Origin: Nitrospinota bacterium
Lineage (GTDB): Bacteria > Nitrospirota > Nitrospiria > Nitrospirales > UBA8639
Reading direction: 5' to 3'
DNA length: 6,696 bases
NCBI GenBank assembly: GCA_022561525.1
Contig: JADFRB010000110.1
Span: 1 to 6,696 of the forward strand
Both the position numbers and the translations under genes were made by a program. Positions within the stretch are counted from its first letter, which is position 1. Each line of letters opens with the position of its first letter. Positions 1-6,696 of the stretch are shown in pieces. Under the pieces are notes generated by a model. That model saw only the letters and a program-made list of their open reading frames with translations, made no database searches and had not been told where the DNA came from.

Positions 1-949
1 CAACCATGAGAGCCCGACGGTACCACTCTGAAAGCTCCGAACGGTCCATCCTTCCGACAAATTCGACTTTTTGTTGGAGCCCCAACCTTTGAGCCAACAC
101 CCGGCAACGATTGAGGTCCTTACCCACTCCCACGACAATGAGCCGGAAGGGATGCTTAACCAGTTTCAAGGCACCCAAGAGAAGGTCCAACCCCTTACCC
201 CGATCAATGCGACCGACAACCAGAATGGTGTCCAATTCCGGCTGGGCATGAAATTTAGGGCGGTACTCTGTGAATAAGGGGAGAACCTTAACCTGCTGGT
301 CTGGAATACCGTTTTTGAGCAATTGTTCTTTCATATAGGGGGTGCTGACAAACAGGCGGCTAAAGCGGCCATGAGCCTGAAGCTCGGCCTTTTGTCGGGA
401 CAAGGCCATTGGCCAAAGAAGGACTCCCGCTCGCCAGGCTTTTTTCGAATAGGGCAAGCAGCCAAGACACCGAACGCCCAAGGGCTGTTGGCAAATCCGC
501 CCGGTCCAGAAAAAAAACTTATGGGTCCTTAGGCAAACCAAGTCATGGTCATGGATAAAGCGGAAGAATGGAGTCTGACAGCGAAGGGCCTCAAGCCATT
601 CCATCCCTGGCCACCGGTGGACATAGACAATATCGGGGTTCCATTCCTTTATCCATGTTTCAACCGACATCCCTTCCCTTCTGCCCGGAATTTGTAGGGA
701 GAGGTGGGGAAATTCGCCAGATAAAATAGACCTTCTCGGCCGGGTGTTTGTGGGTGGCCTATGGAGACTCACAACCGATGCGCAATGGAGAAAGGCCTTG
801 CAGAAGGTTTGTGGTTGTCGGCCCTCAATAGAGTGGTAAAGCAAGAGGTTGGTATGTCCTCGTTCCTTGAGTTCGTTAGCCACAGCATAGAGATATTGCT
901 CGGCCCCACCCGCAAACCCCAGGGTCTCATTAAAATGAAGGATGCGCAC
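1..949 (-). CDS. GT4-family glycosyltransferase, 3' end cut by window edge
   Basis: The frame is open from a GTG at 949 to the left edge, giving 316 residues without a stop; the C-terminus, including the expected E-x7-E region, lies outside. It should transfer a sugar from a nucleotide-sugar donor to a growing glycan on the cytoplasmic face of the membrane. The N-terminal acceptor domain starts M-R-I-L-H-F, with G-G-A-E-Q at residues 14-18. The C-terminal GT-B domain begins with VVGRIDRGKGLDLLLGAL (residues 244-261), the donor-binding R/K segment, followed by V-E-F-V-G-R near 295-300. A cysteine cluster follows H-D-H-D (C139, C153, C161, C164). The GTG start is chosen because a GGGGAAG ribosome site precedes it and homology to GT4 N-termini begins there. 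It overlaps the upstream GT4 gene by 20 bases, which suggests translational coupling. The family is secure; the sugar is unknown. Confidence 0.88.
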   Translation of the reverse strand, partial: MRILHFNETLGFAGGAEQYLYAVANELKERGHTNLLLYHSIEGRQPQTFCKAFLHCASVVSLHRPPTNTRPRRSILSGEFPHLSLQIPGRREGMSVETWIKEWNPDIVYVHRWPGMEWLEALRCQTPFFRFIHDHDLVCLRTHKFFFWTGRICQQPLGVRCLGCLPYSKKAWRAGVLLWPMALSRQKAELQAHGRFSRLFVSTPYMKEQLLKNGIPDQQVKVLPLFTEYRPKFHAQPELDTILVVGRIDRGKGLDLLLGALKLVKHPFRLIVVGVGKDLNRCRVLAQRLGLQQKVEFVGRMDRSELSEWYRRALMV

Positions 950-2189
950 CGTTCTTCCCCGCCAGCACCCTGTCGTAAAGCGCCTCAAGATGAAGGATGC
1001 CCTTCTCGTAATCAAAACGCTCTGCAACCTTCCGACGACCGGTTTCACCAAGTCTTTGCCGCAGACCTTCATCTCCAAGCAAAAGAAGAATTTTGTCAGA
1101 AAGATCCTGCGGATCGTTAAGATCGAAGATGTAGCCGTCTACTCCCTCTTCAATGTGGTTGGGATCGACCCGGTTACTCTGAATTGCAGGCTTGCGGGCA
1201 GCCCATGCTTCCTGGGTGACGGCTCCCGAATTCATGAAACGGACAGGAGCGACATGGAGGTCACAGTCTTGAAAGGCTTGCAACACGTCAGTCCGAGTGA
1301 GGGCTCCAGTAAAGAGCACATGTTCAGAAACACCGAGGTCCTTAATCATTTCCTGAATTGAAGTGAAGTAGCCGTGTTCGGTAACCGGTCCTACGAAGAC
1401 AAAATAAGCGGTGGGGGCATGTTTGATAATCTCAGGAACTACGCCCAGTAAAATATCCTGACCCTTGTGGTGTTCGATTCGACCAACAGAGAGAACAATT
1501 TTCTTTCCCTCAAGCGAATACCGCTTCTTAAAACCTCCCCGCTGGATTTCCTCGAACTCCCTCAAGTCAACATGGACGGGTGTGAGTGAAACCAATGGAT
1601 TAAAGCGGCGGATAAAGTCAACCTCAGTTTGAGCAATGCCCAGGATCCCCTTGCAGCATTTTAGCTGCAATCGGAAAACCCATCTCTTCGCAAGGCTTTT
1701 CTCTCGGTAGAACTTCTCCAAAAGGGTTGGACATGGAAACTGAGAAAGCGAAAAACGGCGATAATCTAAAAGGTCGAAGACGGTGAGAATTATGGGGGTC
1801 CGATTCAATAAGGTGGCAAGAAGACATAACTGGAAATTAGGGGTGAGTGCGGGGTAGGCAATGACCAGGTCATATCTACCTTGGAGTATCTCCAAAAACA
1901 ACCCAGGGCAGAGGGAATGCATGTTCGTATCAGGGTAAAGCCGTGCTGGGTTATGCCGATTTTGGAATCGCTTCACAACAATCCCCTCCATCTCCTCCTC
2001 ATCAGGTCCGCCGTACCGCTGGGGTGTCAGAACGGTGACCTCATGCCGCTTTGCATGTTCACGGCAGATCTTGTGGATATTAATTGCAGACCCTCCGATG
2101 TGGGGCGGGTACCAATTCGTGAGGATAGCCAACCGTAAATTTTTCTGGGCGCCTGGAATTTTGGAGATTGAGAGCGTATTAGGCATCAT
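930..2189 (-). CDS. GT4-family glycosyltransferase (complete)
   Basis: This 419-residue protein is a normal length for a GT-B fold family 4 transferase, predicted to act at the cytoplasmic membrane in polysaccharide repeat-unit assembly. The N-terminal Rossmann domain begins near residue 18 (LRLAILTNWYPPHIGGSA), with the glycine-rich loop at about 32-33. The donor domain has IVLSVGRIEHHKGQDILL (231-248), V-L-F-T-G near 291-295, and the segment from A314 to A335 that normally carries E-x7-E. Here only the second glutamate is present (E327); the first position is M319 in an F-M-N-S-G-A-V context. Homology begins well after the chosen ATG. The start is uncertain: two ATGs stand in tandem, neither has a clear ribosome site, and the frame is open upstream to a TAG at 2295-2297. 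The next gene overlaps its 3' end by 20 bases. The family is firm; the substrate is unknown. Confidence 0.9.
   Translation of the reverse strand: MMPNTLSISKIPGAQKNLRLAILTNWYPPHIGGSAINIHKICREHAKRHEVTVLTPQRYGGPDEEEMEGIVVKRFQNRHNPARLYPDTNMHSLCPGLFLEILQGRYDLVIAYPALTPNFQLCLLATLLNRTPIILTVFDLLDYRRFSLSQFPCPTLLEKFYREKSLAKRWVFRLQLKCCKGILGIAQTEVDFIRRFNPLVSLTPVHVDLREFEEIQRGGFKKRYSLEGKKIVLSVGRIEHHKGQDILLGVVPEIIKHAPTAYFVFVGPVTEHGYFTSIQEMIKDLGVSEHVLFTGALTRTDVLQAFQDCDLHVAPVRFMNSGAVTQEAWAARKPAIQSNRVDPNHIEEGVDGYIFDLNDPQDLSDKILLLLGDEGLRQRLGETGRRKVAERFDYEKGILHLEALYDRVLAGKNGAHPSF
954..960 (-). promoter_or_regulatory. Ribosome binding site deciding the GTG start at 949
   Basis: On the minus strand GGGGAAG lies four bases before the GTG start of the last GT4 gene, inside the coding end of the preceding GT4 gene. 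It supports a non-ATG start and coupled translation of the two overlapping genes. The spacing is slightly tight if the final G is counted, and about six bases from the GGGGA core. Confidence 0.55.
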
Positions 2190-2439
2190 GGACGCCGATG
2201 GATAGAGAGCAGTAAAAGCATTGGTTGTGTAAGCTATTGGTTTCGTCAGAGCCCTGTTGGGAAAGCTTTGCGGTCGCGAGAACCCCGCTTCGACCTATCC
2301 GATTGGGGAGATGGAGGCAGGTATCGTTTCCGCTCTACCCCAGGCCCCTACTCCGATGCGGCGGATGATTTGAGTGGTAAATTCACCCCGTTGGATCATT
2401 GCGCTCATTAAGGCCAAACCAACACCGAATGTAGGCCAT
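2190..2439. other. 250-base gap between two GT4 genes
   Basis: This is the only sizeable gap in an otherwise tightly packed cluster. I see no terminator hairpin, tRNA or clear promoter. On the minus strand the frame of the downstream GT4 gene is open for 35 codons above its ATG, back to a TAG at 2295-2297. Beyond that TAG the same frame stays open through the gap and into the end of the preceding gene. It includes a possible 37-codon ORF (ATG at 2406-2408) starting M-S-A-M-I-Q-R-G-E-F. I do not recognise that peptide, and its ribosome site is weak, so it is not called as a gene. It may be a relic of deleted cluster DNA. Confidence 0.5.
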
Positions 2440-3771
2440 TCACAGGACGCTTCCCTGCTCTGCTGATCCAATTAGCCTAAATCCTCGGGAATCGAAATGA
2501 AAGTTGCCCATGGCCTGTTCTATGATCTTCTCGAGTCTCTTAAGGTAGGCTTCTGGGCAGAAATGAGCTTTAATGTAGGCTTGGCCTTCTGCACTTTTCC
2601 GATCCATTTCATCTGGATTCTGGAAAGCCTGTTCGATGACTCTTGCCAACGCTTGCACATTCCCTGGCTCGACCAGGTATCCACCTCGACTTGGTTCCAA
2701 CCATCCAGAGATCCCACCTACGTCATACGCAATCACTGGCAATCCATGAGCCATGGCCTCGACACCTACTAAACCGAAGGGCTCAGGCCATCTTGAAGGG
2801 AGGAGGAGAAGGGTATGTGTGAGGTACAACTTCCTAAGCCTAGCCTGCTCTACCCATCCAACAAACCGCACAGTCTGGGGAGCACACAGTTCTTGTGCTA
2901 AACGCTCGAGGAATCTTCTTTGAGGGCCATCACCCACAATCGTAAGCTTAGAACCATCTGGAAGAAACTGAAGAGCCTGAATGAGATCCTCTACACCTTT
3001 CGTCGAATGCAGTCTCCCTACAAATAGTAACTGGTTGGATCCCTGACTTTCTTGCCATTGAGGTTTGTATGGCAATGTTGCTAGGGGAAGGGGTGGGGAA
3101 AGAACAAAGATTTTGCTATTCAGATGAGGGGTTTTCTCAAAGATCATTTTAAGCTCATCGACGACATAATGACTTTGTGCCACGATGGCTTGCACAGCGG
3201 GGTAAACCAATCGGCGTTTCATTTGAAACTGCCCCAAAAGGCTACTCATCAGTCGAACCCCCATTTGGTTCCCACCCCCATCAAAAAAACACCCACCAAC
3301 CACAGATTGAGTGAGGCATTGAAATGCACTTGGTCTAATATGACAAGGTTGGCCTTTTTTCGGATGATATTTTGTACCAGAAGGGCAATAATCACCTGGT
3401 GAATGTACAAAGTGGATAGTGGGTAAAACGCGAGCAAGCTTTTTTATTATCCAGGGGTCGACGCCTCCATGGGTAAAAACAATGTCAGGGTCGCATAATA
3501 AGAGGGGGCAGTCTTTGTTCCTGCGACTCCTTCTTTCATAAGTGTTTTGGCCATCAAGAAATTTATGTAAGGTTTCATGGGTGATATATTGGATACTGTG
3601 ACCTAATTCTTTCGGCCATGGGGAAAAAACTTCTTTGATTGCGGTAGCCACTGTTAATCGGTGTCCCTGCATGGCAAGAGCGTTTGCCTGTGCATGAACA
3701 TAAGCTTCATGCCCACCCATAATTCGTATTCTCTGTGTTACCAGGAGAATTTGCATGAATTTTGTATTCAC
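2440..3771 (-). CDS. GT4-family glycosyltransferase (complete)
   Basis: This is a full-length (443-residue) retaining GT-B enzyme of family GT4, expected to transfer a nucleotide-activated sugar during surface polysaccharide assembly. The N-terminal domain opens with MQILLVTQRIRIMGGHEAYV (residues 6-25). The donor domain carries LLFVGRLHSTKGVEDLIQAL (248-267, with R253 and K258 in the phosphate-binding positions), V-R-F-V-G-W (301-306), and a complete E-x7-E motif (E330 and E338) in EPFGLVGVEAMAHGLPVIA. A cysteine-rich stretch (C129, C143, C152, C161) follows the V-H-S-P-G-D-Y segment. The coordinates use a GTG start; the ATG at 3754-3756, five codons in, fits the family N-terminus better and is an equally good choice. 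It begins seven bases after the GT2 stop, so the two genes are very likely co-transcribed. The last 20 or so residues look like a non-conserved tail. Confidence 0.93.
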   Translation of the reverse strand: MNTKFMQILLVTQRIRIMGGHEAYVHAQANALAMQGHRLTVATAIKEVFSPWPKELGHSIQYITHETLHKFLDGQNTYERRSRRNKDCPLLLCDPDIVFTHGGVDPWIIKKLARVLPTIHFVHSPGDYCPSGTKYHPKKGQPCHIRPSAFQCLTQSVVGGCFFDGGGNQMGVRLMSSLLGQFQMKRRLVYPAVQAIVAQSHYVVDELKMIFEKTPHLNSKIFVLSPPLPLATLPYKPQWQESQGSNQLLFVGRLHSTKGVEDLIQALQFLPDGSKLTIVGDGPQRRFLERLAQELCAPQTVRFVGWVEQARLRKLYLTHTLLLLPSRWPEPFGLVGVEAMAHGLPVIAYDVGGISGWLEPSRGGYLVEPGNVQALARVIEQAFQNPDEMDRKSAEGQAYIKAHFCPEAYLKRLEKIIEQAMGNFHFDSRGFRLIGSAEQGSVL

Positions 3772-3778
3772 CAGGAGA

Positions 3779-4615
3779 CTAATTAGGGGAGGTCGTGGAG
3801 GCTCTTTTATTGGTAGGCGGAAAGGAAAACTGGACGTGGGGAACGTTATTTCGCTTTTTCAGATCTCTTCGACCATTCAGAAGGCCTCGGCAGGACCCCA
3901 TAAATCTCCATAGCTCCCACCTGGAAGGTTTAGAGAGAAAACGTTTAATAAATCCAACCATCATTTCGAAGAGTATGGCATCAGGAAGAAACTGGGTGTA
4001 GCCATGACTTTCCCAATAGGCCTTTCGATAACGGTGCTTAAGGTCCATTTGATCAACCCGAAATACTTCCGCGCCACTTACATTTATCACGCAATAACCT
4101 TGTTTGAGAAAGTAGTATTGCCATTCCTTGTCTTCAGTGCCCAACATGTTCTCATTAAAGGGTTTCTCCTTCCAAAGATCCGCACGATAGGCTGAATTGG
4201 CATTGGACAGTCCAATATGAGGATTCACAAGAAAGGCTTCCAAATCCCACCTTAGGTATCCATGAATTCCATCGGAAGTTACACCGGCCACTTTTGGATC
4301 TGAAATTGGGAGAGTAAGATTTTCAAGCCAGCATGAACTCTTGGGAATACAATGTGCACTCAGGGCTACAAGCCAGGCCCCTTGGGCTTGAGCGCACCCA
4401 ACGTTCAGTGCGTACCCGTAGGTGAATTGTTCCGATGGAATTTCCAGGATTCGTACTGGGAACTTTCGTGCTCTCTCCAAGGTGGAGTCCGTCGACCCTG
4501 AATCGACGATAATAACTTCAAAGTCCTTGAAGGTTTGTGCATAAATCATTCGGAGCACCACCTCGATCGAGTCAGCCTTATCTTTTGCCCGAATGATGAT
4601 GGATACCCGAGGCAT
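3779..4615 (-). CDS. GT2-family (GT-A fold) glycosyltransferase
   Basis: The 278-residue protein opens with the GT-A signature PRVSIIIRAKDKADSIEVVL (residues 2-21), then FEVIIVDSGSTDSTLERA (32-49), the nucleotide-binding D-S-G-S-T-D. The position of the metal-binding D-x-D reads L-S-A-H-C-I-P (85-91), which lacks both aspartates. It resembles a known GT2 subgroup around rhamnosyltransferase-like enzymes, in which L-S-x-H is found there. The catalytic region keeps G-T-E-D-K-E-W (159-165), the usual base-bearing E-D-x-E-W. There is no transmembrane segment, so it is a soluble or peripheral enzyme acting on a lipid-linked acceptor. The ATG has a good AGGAAA site seven bases upstream. It lies between a decayed GT2 remnant upstream and a GT4 gene seven bases downstream. 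The donor sugar is not identifiable; rhamnose is only a guess. Confidence 0.9.
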   Translation of the reverse strand: MPRVSIIIRAKDKADSIEVVLRMIYAQTFKDFEVIIVDSGSTDSTLERARKFPVRILEIPSEQFTYGYALNVGCAQAQGAWLVALSAHCIPKSSCWLENLTLPISDPKVAGVTSDGIHGYLRWDLEAFLVNPHIGLSNANSAYRADLWKEKPFNENMLGTEDKEWQYYFLKQGYCVINVSGAEVFRVDQMDLKHRYRKAYWESHGYTQFLPDAILFEMMVGFIKRFLSKPSRWELWRFMGSCRGLLNGRRDLKKRNNVPHVQFSFPPTNKRASTTSPN

Positions 4616-4622
4616 GAATAGG

Positions 4623-4628
4623 TTTCCT
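4623..4628 (-). promoter_or_regulatory. Ribosome binding site of the intact GT2 gene
   Basis: AGGAAA on the minus strand stands seven bases before the ATG at 4613-4615 and overlaps the TAG that ends the GT2 remnant upstream. It firmly sets the start of the intact GT2 gene. Confidence 0.65.
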
Positions 4629-4847
4629 ATACGGTAGGGTTCTCAAGGTCCAGCCGGCCTTCGAATCCCTGGACAAGGGTCCGCAACCAACCCCGAGGGA
4701 TCATTGCGTCAGGACCGGCAAAGGCAAGAATCTGACCGCGTGCCACACCAATTCCGGCACCTCACGCCACCAATGCAAATAAAACCAATCCTGCCGATTG
4801 TCAGTACAAATAATCGCGGAAATGAGAATTTTTTGTGGGTTATCCAT
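4627..4847 (-). pseudogene. Decayed, internally deleted GT2 glycosyltransferase remnant
   Basis: An ATG at 4845-4847, six bases after the preceding stop, opens a typical GT2 N-terminus: MDNPQKILISAIICTDNR. The match then fades. From about 4761 a different frame resumes family-like sequence, G-A-G-I-G-V-A-R-G-Q-I-L-A-F, then A-M-I-P-R-G-W-L-R-T-L-V-Q-G-F, and stops at a TAG at 4627-4629. In GT2 enzymes these two blocks (N-terminal I-C-T-x-N-R and the A-R-G-x-I-L-A-F strand before D-x-D) are usually some 60-80 residues apart; here only about 28 codons separate them. The D-x-D position is also changed (A-G-P-D-A), and the whole C-terminal half is missing. I read this as a gene that lost an internal segment, suffered a frameshift and was truncated. 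It is too short to be functional. Sequencing error alone could explain the frameshift but not the missing lengths. Confidence 0.65.
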
Positions 4848-4853
4848 TTGACC

Positions 4854-5201
4854 CTATTTACGAAAACAGACGAATAGGGTTCGCCCATAATTCCCTTGGT
4901 AATGACCGGAATCGTCGGTATCGGTCCCAAGCGGCAAAACGGTATTAAATGAAGTATGCATTTTAATAAACCTTATGATGAAGTCAGAATCCCATTTCGG
5001 AAGGGTGTCGCGGAACCAGTCTTCATGGTTTTGCCCCATATCCAGAAAAAGATATTTACCAGTGATTCGGTCAACATGGGCTAGGAATTTTTCAGGTTTT
5101 CCGAAATCAGGACTCAAGGCATAGTGATGAAGAATGCTAAGGAGGAGCACAATATCGAACCTAAGGCTACCATTTTCCAGAAAGCCTTCAAGGTCACACG
5201 G
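4854..5201 (-). other. C-terminal half of a class I SAM-dependent methyltransferase
   Basis: This is the downstream part of the chimeric ORF, residues 378-492. It begins C-D-L-E-G-F-L, then RFDIVLLLSILHHYALS (391-407), the motif IV/post-IV strand and helix of Rossmann-fold methyltransferases. It continues with K-Y-L-F-L-D-M (427-432) and ends with a G-N-Y-G-R-T-L-F-V-C strand (480-489). The glycine-rich motif I and acidic motif II that bind S-adenosylmethionine are absent, so it could not bind cofactor alone. Its stop lies six bases from the GT2 remnant's ATG, so this half belongs naturally to the glycosyltransferase cluster, where sugar methyltransferases are common. The substrate is unknown. 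Confidence 0.65.
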
Positions 5202-6332
5202 AAAAATCTCATGGTCGGTTAAAACGTGTAAATTCACAGAAGGAAGGTTGAATCCGGCAGAGAGCGGGGCTGTTTCGATAGCTATCCCTTCGTTTTCGAG
5301 TGTCTTGCTGAGTCGCTCCTGATGGAAATCGTTCTCGCATAATACGAAGACGAAATCCTTATTGGTCTCCCACCTATGCAAGTCCTTGGATAAAGTGCTT
5401 ATCGAGCTACGATATCTTGTTTGGGGTGAAGATTTAAACCGTATCGATCCCGGCGACGTGAACGAGAGGAAGTCTGCTCCGTCTCTCTTCTCAATATCGT
5501 TTTTAATTTCCTCAAGGTCGATGTCCGGATCATCGTCGGCAAATTGCGCCAGCTTATCATAGCCGTCTATCCAAAGCATTGAATTCTGCGGAATAACCGA
5601 AAGAAGGGTCCGGCTCACTCCCCGCCATAGATTTTCAACAAGAAAATCAGGGTCTATCATAATGTTTTTAATGTGTTTATGTGACCTTTGCGTGACAATC
5701 TCAAATTCTCTGATCGAATCTATTGTGTCGTCAAAAAATTCTAACCTCACCGGATATTCGGAAGATATTGGAAAAATATCCAAAATGCCGCCGCGAACAC
5801 TGAACTCAAACGGGCGTGAGACCATTTTCTCCCGTTCATATCCGATGTTGGTTAACCGGGAGATAAGAGTTTCAATCTCGATTTCATCTCCCGCGGTCAG
5901 GTTAATCCGGTTTTTATTAAGATCTTCTAATGGGGGAACCATCTCTAACAGCCCGCGGAAGGTGGATATAACAACCGATGGATCGCCTCCGAGCAGTCCA
6001 TGAAGTGCATGAGATTGAAAGGCTTGTATGGTGATCGATTCTTGCCCCATTGAATTGCCGGACTCCGGGAAAAAATAAACGAACTCTTTGCCCAATAAAG
6101 TTTCTAAATCGTCTCGAAAGGTTTCAGCTCTTTTGAGTGATTCGGCTGCAATCAGTAGGCTTCGCCCCGTTGACATGAATGTGGATTTTGCGAGGAATGC
6201 AGTGAGGGAGCCGGAGATTCCGGAGACCTTGTATCGTCCCCCTTGCGCAACTTTATCTGCAAATGACCGGAATGCCACGTCCTTCCCGATCAGTTCCTCA
6301 ATAGAATTTATCCCTTCAAATACCGGAGCCAA
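4854..6332 (-). CDS. mfd: Chimeric ORF: N-terminal part of Mfd joined to C-terminal half of a methyltransferase
   Basis: Residues 1-377 are the N-terminal part of the transcription-repair coupling factor. That protein recognises stalled RNA polymerase, removes it and recruits UvrA for strand-specific repair. Visible are the degenerate Walker-like GISGSLTAFLAKS (38-50), the UvrB-homologous FSVRGGILDIFP (177-188) followed by V-R-L-E-F-F-D-D-T-I-D-S-I-R, T-Q-R-S (214-217), and the closing L-T-D-H-E-I-F (371-377). A normal Mfd has about 1,100 residues; the polymerase-interaction domain and all helicase motifs are missing. Residues 378-492 belong instead to a class I methyltransferase. The start is a TTG at 6330-6332, ten bases from the mnmG stop region, with GGCGG upstream; the frame is open further up, so the start is only probable. 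The two-gene spacing suggests co-transcription with mnmG. As it stands the product cannot perform Mfd's translocase function; whether the ORF exists in a cell is doubtful. Confidence 0.85.
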   Translation of the reverse strand: MAPVFEGINSIEELIGKDVAFRSFADKVAQGGRYKVSGISGSLTAFLAKSTFMSTGRSLLIAAESLKRAETFRDDLETLLGKEFVYFFPESGNSMGQESITIQAFQSHALHGLLGGDPSVVISTFRGLLEMVPPLEDLNKNRINLTAGDEIEIETLISRLTNIGYEREKMVSRPFEFSVRGGILDIFPISSEYPVRLEFFDDTIDSIREFEIVTQRSHKHIKNIMIDPDFLVENLWRGVSRTLLSVIPQNSMLWIDGYDKLAQFADDDPDIDLEEIKNDIEKRDGADFLSFTSPGSIRFKSSPQTRYRSSISTLSKDLHRWETNKDFVFVLCENDFHQERLSKTLENEGIAIETAPLSAGFNLPSVNLHVLTDHEIFPCDLEGFLENGSLRFDIVLLLSILHHYALSPDFGKPEKFLAHVDRITGKYLFLDMGQNHEDWFRDTLPKWDSDFIIRFIKMHTSFNTVLPLGTDTDDSGHYQGNYGRTLFVCFRK

Positions 6333-6339
6333 GATTTGA

Positions 6340-6696
6340 TTATCCGCCGTTAGCGCTAAAGGCTTTTAGCGCCACGGCAACGAGAGAGATGTCAGATGGC
6401 CTGACACCAGAAATGCGGGATGCCTGTCCGAGCGATTCAGGCTTCATAGAAGCGAGTTTTTGTCTTCCCTCCGATGAGAGCGAACGAATTATGCCGTAGT
6501 CAAATTCAGGCGGAATGCTTTTATGTTCCATTTTGCGAAAGCGTTCAATCTGTTCATTTTGTCTTTTCAAGTATCCTTCGTACTTGATTTCAAGTTCGAT
6601 TTGTTCTCCGGACTCTTCGTCAAGCCTGATTTTTTCTGCGAGCCCGGGAAGTTTATTTTCGATGATTGGCATAGTGTCGACCAGTCGAACTTCTGG
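6340..6696 (-). CDS. mnmG: MnmG C-terminal domain (5' part outside window)
   Basis: The frame is open from the right edge and gives 118 codons of the C-terminal helical domain of MnmG (GidA). MnmG is the FAD-dependent partner of MnmE that installs carboxymethylaminomethyl groups on uridine 34 of certain tRNAs in the cytoplasm. The diagnostic stretch is I-K-Y-E-G-Y-L-K-R-Q, followed by the FRKMEHKSIPPEFDYGIIRS block and then L-S-S-E-G-R-Q-K-L and I-S-G-V-R-P-S-D-I, the tRNA- and MnmE-contacting region of the family. The ATG at 6670-6672 is internal, because homology continues upstream (P-E-V-R-L-V-D-T) to the edge. The FAD-binding domains are not in the window. The C-terminus looks normal. The Mfd-like ORF begins seven bases after its stop, as in an operon. 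Confidence 0.93.
   Translation of the reverse strand, partial: PEVRLVDTMPIIENKLPGLAEKIRLDEESGEQIELEIKYEGYLKRQNEQIERFRKMEHKSIPPEFDYGIIRSLSSEGRQKLASMKPESLGQASRISGVRPSDISLVAVALKAFSANGG

Noticed and set aside
71..1361. Several plus-strand ORFs of 68-139 codons in the left part
   Set aside because: They lie antisense to the GT4 genes, which have clear family motifs throughout, and their products resemble nothing known.
2298..2408. 37-codon minus ORF in the gap between GT4 genes
   Set aside because: It has a weak ribosome site, no recognisable family and no other sign of coding.
4709..4930. 73-codon minus ORF overlapping the methyltransferase end and the GT2 remnant
   Set aside because: It is an out-of-frame shadow of two other reading frames that show family sequence; its own product is not recognisable.
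4854..6332. A genuine new repair factor carrying its own methyltransferase domain
   Set aside because: The methyltransferase part lacks the cofactor-binding motif I and the Mfd part lacks its translocase, so neither half could work; a join of two broken genes is simpler.
1..6696. tRNA, rRNA, CRISPR array, IS ends or long direct repeats
   Set aside because: I looked on both strands, including around the junction near 5201, and found no repeat array, transposase, terminal inverted repeat or cloverleaf.

Overview
All supported genes lie on the minus strand, so the window reads from right to left. It is typical bacterial DNA: genes are packed closely, two start codons are non-ATG, and there are no RNA genes, IS elements or CRISPR arrays that I can see. 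The organism cannot be named. A surface-polysaccharide glycosyltransferase cluster beside mnmG and mfd fits a free-living, probably Gram-negative, environmental bacterium, but that is inference.

Right end (about 5202-6696): two housekeeping genes. The C-terminal part of MnmG (tRNA wobble-uridine modification) runs off the window edge. Seven bases after its stop begins a transcription-repair coupling factor, Mfd. It is convincing for about 377 residues, up to the conserved L-T-D-H-E-I-F that normally leads into the RNA-polymerase-interacting domain.

Junction (about 5201/5202): exactly there the same reading frame switches to the C-terminal half of a class I SAM-dependent methyltransferase (about 115 residues). 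The 492-residue ORF is thus a chimera of two half-proteins. It is either an assembly join or a real rearrangement. This is the most important thing to check, because it decides whether the two sides of the window belong together.

Left and middle (1-5201): a polysaccharide assembly cluster. In order of transcription it holds the methyltransferase remnant, a decayed family-2 glycosyltransferase remnant, an intact family-2 glycosyltransferase, a GT4 (GT-B) glycosyltransferase, a gap of about 250 bases, a second GT4, and a third GT4 that overlaps it by 20 bases and runs off the left edge. The third GT4 is fully open through 949 bases. Together they look like part of an O-antigen, capsule or exopolysaccharide locus in which each enzyme adds one sugar to a lipid-linked repeat unit. 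Sugars and linkages cannot be read from the sequence.

I see no convincing new molecular system. The points of interest are the chimeric ORF, the decayed GT2, a cysteine pattern shared by two of the GT4 enzymes, and active-site substitutions in two enzymes.
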